This document shows positions 55,036 to 64,000 of a stretch of 64,000 nt of DNA, piece by piece. The stretch lies in NCBI RefSeq assembly GCF_949987535.1, contig NC_080081.1, positions 70,701,603 to 70,765,602 on the forward strand. Reading direction: 5' to 3'. The notes under the pieces are model-generated. The model saw only the letters and a list, made by a program, of their open reading frames with translations. It did no database searches and was not told where the DNA came from. The stretch's first letter is position 1; every line of letters starts with the position of its first letter. Both the position numbers and the translations under genes were made by a program. The stretch is from Balaenoptera acutorostrata (Eukaryota; Chordata; Mammalia; Artiodactyla; Balaenopteridae).

Positions 55036-55840
55036 GATATTCAGAAGGAAGACAGGCAGGTAGGCCAGCCACTCCCCAATCAGCCTGGAATACTGGTATC
55101 CACGAAGGGACTCCCTGGTTGAGGGGCTCCCCTCCTTCTTAGTGGGATGGGCACAGCCCCTACTCTCCACTGCATGGAGGAGAACTTCCCACTCAACTTC
55201 ATAGAGTTCCAGATTGATAAACACAGTGGGTTTGGGCCAGCTGTGCTAAAGTCAAGCAGTCACAGTGTGACATGTTTGGCCAAGTTAGTTCAGAGTTTCC
55301 CTGCCTTACATTTACGTATTTGACTTTAGAGGAACTATTGTCCTTCAGAGCAGCAGAAACAGGCTTTGTTCTCTCAGCTTATTTCTAATTAAATGCTGCC
55401 AGTTGCTGAGCACATTAGAAGTAGATTCAGTCATTGTAAGCAGTACCAGGCAGGACGAAATGCACCCAGCCGTGCTGCTCTGGAGTCTAAAGGGCTTCTT
55501 TCAATGTTTTGTTTTCTGTTGCCACAACTTTACCTGTTCTATTATAAAATTGTTACGTCATAAAATATAAGCCCTAAATGATCCAATTATGCTTTTCTCT
55601 TCAGTTTCATGACTTATAAGGAAGAAATGTAGGGGTGGTCATCCAATGGGGCTCTGGAAAAATTGATGCAAATAAATTACTCTCTTCAGCTTTTCACCAT
55701 AATTTCTCAAACAAAATCTTGGGAAGCTGCATTATATTAAAAGGAAGAATGAAATAATCTACCAACATCTTCCAACACTGGAAGAGAGTTACCAATACAC
55801 TTGTTTGTATATAAAAGTATAACAATAAAGGACAATTTTA
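55036..55840. other. Unassigned DNA
   Basis: No recognisable gene or repeat. The minus-strand open frame at 55003-55224 starts near the end of L2 and is unsupported. Confidence 0.45.
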
Positions 55841-55841
55841 T

Positions 55842-55893
55842 AGAAAGAAAGAAAAGGAAGGAAGGAAGGGAGGGAGGGAGGGAGGGAGGGGAG
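55842..55893. repeat. GAAA/GGAA/GGGA purine tract with G-quadruplex motif
   Basis: A purine-only tract grades from GAAA units through GGAA to GGGA. At 55868-55891 there are six runs of three or more G separated by single A, which satisfies the G-quadruplex rule with minimal loops. A looser GATA/CATA-type run follows to about 55930. The minus-strand open frame reads through it as a Pro-Ser-Leu repeat, an artefact. Confidence 0.9.
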
Positions 55894-56034
55894 ATAGATA
55901 CATAGATAAACAGATACATAGAAACAGAGATATATGATAAATCTGCATAGCTCTGCACAATTGATACATACACATAAAGAGAGGAAGAAAGAGGGAGCAC
56001 AAGATCATATGATATTAGTAACCAACACGAGTAT

Positions 56035-56245
56035 AGAACTTCACAATTTATTACCATGTTACGAATTTTCTGATTTGATTGTCAAGACATACAACTTGAT
56101 TGTCAAGTTAGGGCAGGAGTTACTTTCCCATTTCACAAGCAAGGACACAGACTCAATAGCATTTTAGTGCTTTGCCCAAGGTCACACATTTAAGAGTGGA
56201 AGAGCCTCCTGGGATGCCAGTTCATTCTCTATGACTCCACACTTT
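56035..56245 (-). mobile_element. MIR SINE, antisense
   Basis: 'cccatttcacaagcaagg', 'ctttgcccaaggtcacac' and 'agttcattctctatgac' are MIR core and head in reverse, moderately decayed. Confidence 0.65.
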
Positions 56246-58495
56246 CTTTTGTATGTTCTTGATGCAGGAGCTCTTCTAAGAAAAAAAATCCCTTAACTTT
56301 ATATAATCATTGATTTAAGGTGTGGGCATCTGAAATAGTTTTTGGTATGATATAATGTATTTTATTTTTAAGTTAGAAAATTTTCTGTGGAGTATCTAAT
56401 ATGCTGGTTCAGCAGAGTTTAAGGAAATATATTAGTTTTGGCTTCAGCAGTCCTGAGACGGTGCACAAAATGCATAGACATTTTATGAAATAATCATCAC
56501 TCAGAGCTCTTCTATGTTTTTGAAATGACAAAAATTTGTATCTGCAAATTGTGATCTAATTCCTTTGTTACATTTATGAGATGCTTCCTAAAAATTATGG
56601 TTTCTAGTGATTTCACATAAATATAGATAATCCCTATTATCACCCCCAAATTTGTCTACTAAAAAGTATCTTTTACTTGAGAAATAAAGAAAATGAAAGG
56701 TCATTTTTTTCTCATTCCTTTATAGGGTTTCTATCAATTTTTAAGACAGAATTAGTCAATTAGATTGGGAACCAAGCAAAGGAGAATTAAGGATGTCAAA
56801 CCAATCTCTTAGTACCATGTTTTATATTCTTCTAAATGAATTGTTTTTAGAATATTCCTGAGGTCTTTCTGTCATCCCAGGTTTTCAGGGAGTCATGCAA
56901 CAGATATCTTTTAAATGTAAAGGGGAATCAGTATGAGTCTTCAATTGGTAAAACTCTGTTCAACACTATATATATTACCTCACACTCATAATTCTCAAAC
57001 TATGTTTTTAATTTTACCCTTCTTTAAAATTTATCCCCAAACGTCATGTCGAAATCCCATCCAGTTTTCAAGTAAAAAATGAATAGAGGAGCATGAATAG
57101 AAGAAAAAATAAAGAGGATCATGAAATATCAGGGAACTGGGCAAGCCAGAAAGGTCTGGAAATAGAACGGTTGTACTGTGCGTGTTTGGAGGTGTCAGTG
57201 CATCTTGGAGCCTGCGGATTCCACCTTACTTCAGGAACTACGTCATCATTTAAGTTACAACTTCATAGTGCTAAAATGGCAATCGTTCTTGTTTCTCAGG
57301 ATATAAGCAAAGAAAATAAGATGCTCCTTTCCCAACAGTTTCCTGAGGACTATATTACGACATGTCTAAAATCATCAAGGATTTTCTAGTCACTACTGAA
57401 TCACTATTGATATTCTTCAAGGAGAAACGACTGGGTTTTCCTTTTATTCATCAAGTCTACTTTGAAAAGAAAGGCCACAATCCTAAGAGCAATTTATTCT
57501 TTTATTTTTCTCAAAATCTGACCTCAGGATCTACATAGTTAGTTAGGGATCCTGATAATTCAGAACTAGGAAATGTTCACAGACTGTCCCTCCAGTTCAA
57601 AAGAGAACATTTAACCATTCTAAAGTGGATACCTTCCAAACAATCATATAGGAAGTGTAAACCTTGAGCTTAAACTGTGGATAAATTTCTCCAAATGAAT
57701 TATATCTCTTAATTTCTTCCAATTTTTTTCTTACTTTCAATTTGAAATAAAGATGTCAAAACAACTGTATGCATGTTTATTCTACATAGTTGAGGCGCAG
57801 TTTAATTAACCGTTTTTTTACAGGAGCCGATTCGTGGCTTTAAATATTTGAATGTCTCCCATAGACAAGAGGAATAAGAGTTTTTATATGTAACATCTGA
57901 GAACAGGACCAAGGGCTGGGAACTGACAAAGATATCCTGATAGAAATCCCATTCTACTAGAAAAAAAGAATTGTTTAAGAATTTGAAGAGGAAGACGCCT
58001 TGGGGAACAGTGAAATCCCATCCCTAGTGATTTTCAAGGAGTGCTTAATCAAGGATGCTCCACAGGTTGTTCTTGCATTTTTGTAGAAGGTTGGAGAAAA
58101 GAACCATAATCTCCCTTTCAACCATGACCATGACACTCATTTCTCGAATACCTGGTTGCTAAGAAGGGTGATTTGAATAGATAACCGGGGAAGGGAGTGG
58201 AACATCTACTTAACACCAACACCGTGTGTAGACAATGTGCTCTTTTCCTTATTTAATAAGACCAGCATTCCCATGAGACAAGTACTGCATCATTTGTTGA
58301 TGAACTCCTAGGGTTCAGGCCTAAGACCTGGTGGAATAAAGTGAACTCTAATCCTTCAGATTCCAAAATTCATGTTTCTTCCACAAGTAATACGGCTTCT
58401 TTATCCTTTCTCTGTAATTACTTCATAATCAATTGTCTTCGAGACCAATTTTAGAAAGAGATTTAAAGAGAACTGCTTCCAACTGATTTTTCAAC
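56246..58495. other. Long stretch without recognisable repeat or gene
   Basis: 2.2 kb, AT-rich. The 98-codon frame at 57093-57389 has no domain or splice context. Around 57785-57850 is a small CpG-containing passage with a pyrimidine run ending TTTACAG at 57817-57823, which resembles a splice acceptor but has no open exon after it. 58230-58380 might be decayed MIR. Confidence 0.45.
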
Positions 58496-58499
58496 ACAA

Positions 58500-58745
58500 G
58501 ATGCATCCTCAAGGCATATGCCATTCGCTTCTGCTCCTTGGGATTTCGCATATATATATTTTAACGAGGATTGTGCATTATGTGTGTTCAAGTCTAACTG
58601 CTTGCTGGGCAAACTGCTCTCCACACATAAACAACGAACTCCACAAGGCTAAACCAGGGGCTCCTTTCTCATTTTGCAATTTCCTGCTGCACCAAGCATA
58701 GTGCTTTCTATTAAAGGCACTCAACAAATAAATGTTTAATTGAAT
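58500..58745 (+). mobile_element. L2 LINE 3' end
   Basis: The tail 'aaaggcactcaacaaataaatg' (trimmed) ending 'tttaattgaatc' is an L2 3' terminus in sense orientation. The body before it is highly decayed, so the left edge is uncertain. Confidence 0.6.
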
Positions 58746-58794
58746 CTAATATTATTCTTGGAAATGTTTACAGCATATGTTAGTGGAACAATTA

Positions 58795-59028
58795 TATGAC
58801 TTAAAGTCAATGACTTTGTGAATCTTGGCTACCACATTGATAGGCTGTGCTACTTGGAAAATTTATTCAATCTCTCTGAATCTAATTCCTCACATGTAAG
58901 ATATTAATCATAATATCTATTTTTCTGGGTTATTGTGAGGATCAAAGATAATTTATGTAAAATACCGAGGCTATTGCTTATCACATAGAAGGTACATAGT
59001 AAACAGTAACTATTATTATCCTCTATTT
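58795..59028 (+). mobile_element. MIR SINE, nearly full length
   Basis: 'caatctctctgaatctaattc', 'ttctgggttattgtgagg' and 'tatcacatagaaggtac' give the MIR core and tail in order, sense orientation. Confidence 0.7.
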
Positions 59029-59828
59029 GTCAGCTTCTTATGATAATCAACACCTGAATGAGCTTGAAACTATAAAGAGATTTTGCCAGTAGTTCTACTG
59101 TTAGATGGTTCACTATGTACCTGTTTTTATTCCAGAAGGCTGACTGCAGATAGCTTTCTGAAGGAAATTGTTCCAGTTAGTTGACTAAGAATGACATTTT
59201 TCTAAGAAACATAAAAAAAATTCCCTGGATTTTAAAAAAGCATTATTTACAGTATCCAGTGATACTCATACAAGAATCAGAGAGTAATTTATTACCAAAA
59301 AATATGCTACTGATAGTAGCTTGATAGATTTCAGAAAAGCGTGCCATCAGCAGAAGTCTTCAAGAACACTGGTAGCCCTAGGATTGGAATGGCATGGATG
59401 AGAGGTATCCTGAAGAGTAAGCACAGGAGTAGGAGGTGAAGGTAAGAAGAAACTTGTGGGTGGGGACCTTGGATGAGCTTGTGGTGAATATTAAATTACT
59501 GGAGGAATTGGATGGATAAGACAGGGCCAACTTATGGTGACCTTTGGCCTAAAAGGAAACAAACTCCAACTCAAACTTGCTTAGGCAAAAAAGAGAATAT
59601 ACTGGCTCTATTAGTCAGGAAGTTCAGATTTTCCGGCAAGGATAAATCCCGGACTACGAAAGATACTGTCAGAGCTCTCTTCTCTGAGCTCAGCTTGCCT
59701 TGTAATGGCCTCATTCTTTCCAAACTCTAGAATACTTCTTCCATGTTGCCAGGGAACATGGCCAGGGGCAAGCCCAAAATATCTGGCTCCAAGCTTAGCA
59801 ATTTCAGTGAAAAGAGCATTTCTTTATA
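59029..59828. other. Unassigned DNA
   Basis: No recognised repeat. The frames at 59512-59730 and 59743-60009 show no domain, and the second runs into the hAT relic. Confidence 0.45.
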
Positions 59829-59830
59829 CC

Positions 59831-61165
59831 AGTGGTTTTTAAAGTGTGGTTTACAGATTCCCGGGGAGCCCCCCCATGGCATTTTCAGGAATCCACAAGG
59901 TCAAAATTACTTTCATAATAATACTAAGGCATTATTTTCCTGTTTTACTGTGTTGATATTTGCACTAATGATGCAAATGCAATGTTGGCTAAAACTTCTG
60001 GTGCCTTAGCCAGAGGCCCCAAATCATACTAACAAGTCATTTATTTACTGCCACATGGTTGCAGTTAGAAAAAAAATTTTAAAGCCACTTTTACTTAAGA
60101 ATGCCATTGATGAAACAGTAAAAGTTACTGCTTTTATTAAATCTCAACTCTTGAGTATATGAGCTTTTAATATTCTGTGTAACAAAATAGGAAGTGTATG
60201 TAAAACACTTTTGCTTCACACTGAAGTATAGTCAAGTGGTAAGGAAAAGCACCCTGGCAAATACTTGAGTTGTGAGCTGAACTAGCCACATTTACATGGA
60301 ATACCATTTTAACTTGACAACTGATAGATAAACTGTGGTTATTTGGATTTGGGTATTAAGTATACATATTCTGGACAGCGTTTACAGCAAATGATAAAAT
60401 CTGAGCTTTCTCATTTTGAATTTTATTTATTTGTGGCCACGCTGCACAGCTTGCGGGATCTTAGTTCCCAACCAGGGACTGAACCCGGGCCCTCAGCAGT
60501 GAAAGTACAGAGTCCTAACCACTGGACCACCAGGGAATTCCCTCATTTTGAATTTTAGAACACATGTGTGTACCATTGTGAGCGTGACAGCGTCCAAATA
60601 CATAAAGCCTTTTCTGATGAGGTCACTGGTGATTTGGGCTGGAATGTGGTTTTTTGGCATCTTATAATGAAATGTGTCAATATTTGCATATCTCAGTGAA
60701 CTCATATTTTCCAAATGATCAACACATGATATTACAAAGTCATGCATGGGTAAAAGATCCATTCAAAGGGCATAACAGATCAGTGCATTTTAGTGTAGCT
60801 GAGTAGAAAAAGGTCATCTATATGGTTTAAGATTCCACACTGCAACTAACCTTTAAGAAACTACCACTTGTCAAGTTTTAGTATAGTATCAAAGAAAACT
60901 ATTCATAATATTTATAAGGGCTATTATAATAATCATCCCTTTTCCAACTACATATCTGTCTGAGGCCATATTTTCTTCATATAACAACATATACATTTAA
61001 TTGTAACGACATACTATACAGATTGAATGCAGAAGCAAGTTTGCCTATTAAGCCAAATAGTAAAGAGATTTGTAAAAATGTAAAGCAATATTATTCTCAC
61101 ATTTTTTGTTTTAGAAAATATTTATGCATTTTAAAATATATTATTTATGAGCCTTGACAATGGCT
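59831..61165. mobile_element. Large hAT-Charlie-type DNA transposon relic
   Basis: Begins with a hAT-type terminus, CAGTGGTTTTTAAAGTG at about 59831. Its far part ('ttgcctattaagcc', 'agatttgtaaaaatgtaaag', 'cattttttgttttag') matches the end of the coding region and 3' side of Charlie elements as I remember them. Length about 1.2 kb without the SINE, so internally deleted. Any transposase frame is broken beyond recognition. Confidence 0.55.
60426..60541 (-). mobile_element. Short CHR-type SINE (CHRS-like), antisense, perfect target duplication
   Basis: Read on the minus strand: A box TGGTCCAGTGG (60519-60529), B box GGTTCAGTCC (60476-60485), then an AAATAAAT tail. Only 116 bp, i.e. the tRNA-like head with a short body. 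Exact 16-bp flanks CTCATTTTGAATTTTA at 60410-60425 and 60542-60557. It lies inside the hAT relic. Confidence 0.93.
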
Positions 61166-62685
61166 GGGGTAGTATGGATCACGGGAACACCTCTTTTGTA
61201 GCATATGGGAGGAGAAGGCAGTGCTGTGATAACAGCCTCCCTTTTAAATGCAGAGTGTTATTGAGAGAATAAGGGGATAGTGAAGCTGAACAGCCAAGCA
61301 CAGCATGTGTACCATACAGAAAGTGATATTTATACTGTTCATTTCTGAAATATCCCCTGTGAAGCATCATGCAGATTATTTCAGTGGAGAGAACCAGAGT
61401 CAGAGGCACTTCCTACATGGCTGGAGCAGCATTCCAGACGTGGAATACTAAATATCTGGACTTAAATTACAATAATAAAATTAGAAAGCAAAATATATAT
61501 CAAAAAATGAAAGAATAATAATACTCTCTGTCAGATGGGTATGAGATACAGGAAAAGAAGCAAAGATGACTCCAAGATCCCTAGCCTTAGAAAGGGATAC
61601 AAATGTGTATTTATAGGTGGTAGGAAGAAGATGTGTTTAAGGCTGGAAGCCAAGAACATACGATTTCATCAGGAGACTACGCCTTTTTAAATGCATGTCA
61701 GATTCAGCTGAGCATGACCATGAGTTGAAACCACATGGGTATTTTAAGGTACCATAGATGCCTAAAGGGATATAGTCTTAACATTCTTCAGTCTCTGCTT
61801 CCAAGAGATCAGATGGGTGTCTGTGGATCTATTTTTTCAATATCTCTTGAGAAAGAAAACATTATAAAGATTCAACTTTATGGTGAAGAGTTAGTACACA
61901 GTTTCACCATCAAGGCAAAGTGAATGACGGCAGACATTTTCAGCTGACTGGAATTTCCTGAGGCTGTGTACTCAAGCCAAGGACCCCACTTTCTGCTCCC
62001 AGCACTTACTTCTACCCTATCAGGTGGTTTTTCCCCCTCTAACTCTCTTTCTTAGTTTGTAAACTGTATCTAAGAATTTCCTTATAGGGACATTTTGACG
62101 TCTCATTAGTTAACACTTATGAAGTGCTAAGTATTGTATGAATATGGAAAGTGGTAAGGATGATCACTCCATGGCTCTATTTTTATACCATATCTTTCTT
62201 GCCAATTGCCTCTATCACAGGGCAGGATTAGAAGAGAACAGTTAAAATGAAAACTGGAGTATAGAAGAGAAGACTAGGAGGCAAAGGGCATGGAGGTGAG
62301 AAGTACTTTCAGATGGCATTTGAAAGCAGAATGTTAATCAACAAGACAGAGAAATACTAGGAATTTAATCATGGCAGCAACCAACAAAGCTAACTGTGTG
62401 AGTTAAGCTAGTATATGAGGAGAAAAGATGCCTCAGAAATGTAAGGTGACAGGACAGAAGAATAACAAGACCAAAATATATATGTTACGCCCAGGGAATC
62501 TTATAGCTTATTGACAGTGCCTTGATCTTTCTGAGGTGCTGAGTTAAGTGCTGTGGTAGTTTCTGAGTTGTTTTATAGCAGTCATGGACTTTTGGTCTGG
62601 TGACATTTGTCCCCACTGTTTCCAGAGGATCCAGGGAAATATCATCTCATCTTCTGGCAACAAGAAGGGATGCGTGGGAATTTAA
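61166..62685. other. Unassigned DNA
   Basis: 1.5 kb without a recognised repeat or gene. Open frames at 61179-61409 and 61735-61923 lack domains. Confidence 0.45.
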
Positions 62686-62687
62686 GG

Positions 62688-62705
62688 GTGCGCGCGCACA
62701 CGCGC

Positions 62706-62738
<33 letters not shown>
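62688..62738. repeat. (CG)n/(TG)n alternating purine-pyrimidine tract
   Basis: 51 consecutive bases alternate purine and pyrimidine: a 12-bp perfect palindrome GTGCGCGCGCAC (62688-62699), then ACGCGCGCG, then (TG)n. CG-rich alternation next to TG repeats is the classic Z-DNA-prone sequence. CpG density is far above the surroundings. Confidence 0.95.
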
Positions 62739-62739
<1 letters not shown>

Positions 62740-63425
62740 GCTGGGCAACAGCAAACAGCAGGCAATGCAATTCCATTCTCAAATGCTATTGTTAGGTACA
62801 TAAATGAAGATTCCTGCACCCTGAACTTGAACAAACTCTGTGTTTAAATTGGCTGATATGGGCATTTTGCACAGGTCAGTATGAGTGAGTTATTTCCCAG
62901 GATTCTTGCACATAAAGATTTTCATCTCATCTTTAAAATAAGCAAAATATAGGGCTGTGATGATAAATGAACCATACACAATCAACAGTTTCTAGGGCTT
63001 AAACATAGTGTGACTAAACATTTTCACACATCCTCCCATTAATTCCTTCACCTAAAATTAGATGCCATTGTAGCATTATCAACAGCATGTCCACCATCAT
63101 CACTCATTGATCAAAGATTGAAATTTTACACATGTAATCAGCAGCCTTATGAAAGAATTGTTACTTAAATTGTATACCTGCCCCCTCTGTTCCAATATTA
63201 TAAATTTAGGGGTTTCCAAAAGATGTGTTATTGATTAAATTTAGCACTTCTCGTTCCATAAGAAAAGGAATGTCACTTGTCACAGAAAGTAGAGGAGTAG
63301 TTTATTATTTAAAGAAAGCTTATAACAACCAAGTGAATAGAGAACACAAACATGCAAAACGTATGCTTCAGAATGCCTACAACCAATTCATATCAGTTCT
63401 TTCTCAGTCTGTAGTGCATGAGAAT
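62739..63425. other. Unassigned DNA
   Basis: No gene; the open frames that start in or near the TG repeat are artefacts. Confidence 0.45.
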
Positions 63426-63429
63426 GGAT

Positions 63430-64000
63430 GGTCTTCAGAAAGCAAGCAGCAAAGCACTTAGGCTCTAGAGCCAAACACCTTGGATTCAAATCCTGCCTCC
63501 ACCACTGACTAAGCATGGGCAGTTTAACTAACTTCTTTAGGCTTTGTGGAAGACATACCCTAGAGTGATCCTCAATGAGTCTCACCCTTGTATAATCCCC
63601 TCCCCTTGAGTGCTTGCTCTTAACCTGCAGAATGTGTGGATTTGCTTCTAACCAATAGAATATGGCAACAGTCAAGAAATGTCATAAATGTAATTAAAGT
63701 TCCTAGTCAGTTCACTCTAGGTTAATCAAATACAGCCTTGTAAAACCCTGAGAATATGACCCAACTAAGCCAGGTCCAGATTCCTGACCATGTAAATGTG
63801 AGACAGTAAATGCATATGATGTTTTAAGCCAATCAGAATGTGGAAATTTGTTATGCAGCAATAGAAAACTAATACAGGCTTCAATTTCCTCATATGTAAA
63901 ATAGAAATAAAAGTACTATATATGCCACATTATTGTTATGAAGTTAAAGGAAATTAAATATATAAAATGCTTAACATAGTCCCAGAAATATAGATAGCTA
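63430..64000 (+). mobile_element. MIR SINE split by an LTR
   Basis: The head and centre are at 63430-63544 ('ggctctagagccaaacac', 'ggattcaaatcctgcc', 'actgactaagcatgggc'). The core resumes at 63877 ('cttcaatttcctcatatg', 'taaaatagaaataaaag') and runs to the window edge. The two halves join in MIR consensus order when the LTR is ignored. Confidence 0.85.
63545..63876 (+). mobile_element. MLT1-type MaLR solo LTR with 5-bp target duplication
   Basis: 332 bp beginning TGTGGAAG and ending TAATACA, so TG...CA. Exact 5-bp flanks GGCTT at 63540-63544 and 63877-63881, the duplication size expected for ERVL/MaLR integration. Interior text ('gtataatcccctcccc', 'tctaaccaatagaatatgg', 'ttttaagccaatcag', 'tatgcagcaatagaaaac') fits MLT1. 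No internal region, so a solo LTR. Confidence 0.9.

Noticed and set aside
55737..56057. 106-codon frame with a Pro-Ser-Leu repeat
   Set aside because: The repeat is the GGGA/GGAA microsatellite read on the other strand.

Overview
The window is 64 kb of AT-rich mammalian nuclear DNA with no protein-coding gene that I can support. The open frames are short and lack start context, splice structure or recognisable domains; the longest (328 codons, minus strand, 33971-34957) is the C-terminal part of a LINE-1 ORF2. The sequence reads as intergenic or deep intronic DNA built from layers of transposable elements.

Organism: four full-length copies (near 9.5, 16.7, 42.7 and 51.8 kb) and one short copy (60.4 kb) belong to the tRNA-derived CHR SINE superfamily, known from cetaceans, hippopotamids and ruminants. 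I see no BovB LINE and no Bov-tA/ART2-type repeat, which a ruminant window this size would normally carry. L1 3' ends at 10.8, 33.7, 38.1 and 54.6 kb are of the cetartiodactyl type. A whale or dolphin is therefore the best inference.

Layout: 0.7-4.1 kb holds a DNA-transposon fossil and decayed L1M segments. 4.5-9.2 kb is mostly unassigned, with L2, MIR, an old LTR and an inverted L1 piece. 9.5-11.6 kb has a CHR SINE, an L1 3' end and an old repeat. 12.5-13.1 kb is the one CpG-dense, apparently repeat-free patch and the best candidate regulatory region. 13.5-25 kb is MIR/L2/LTR plus a young SINE. 25-41.7 kb is the repeat-dense core, with two large L1 remnants in head-to-head orientation, a recent 5'-truncated L1, and L2 copies split by L1 insertions. 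42.7-48.4 kb has a SINE, a terminal-inverted-repeat DNA element, LTRs and a 19-bp minisatellite. 50-55 kb holds an (AT)21 tract and an L2 pierced by a SINE and a palindromic DNA element. 55.8-64 kb has a G-quadruplex-prone tract, a large hAT relic hosting a short SINE, a Z-DNA-prone repeat, and a MIR split by an LTR with a 5-bp target duplication.

Nothing here amounts to a new multi-gene system. The points most worth testing are the CpG/TATA/splice-donor patch at 12.56-13.10 kb, the cluster of three CAAGGTCA half-sites at 5.14-5.18 kb, internal duplications inside two SINEs, and the nested insertions, which give relative ages. Repeat family names rest on remembered consensus sequences and were not checked against a library; element edges without target duplications are approximate to tens of bases.
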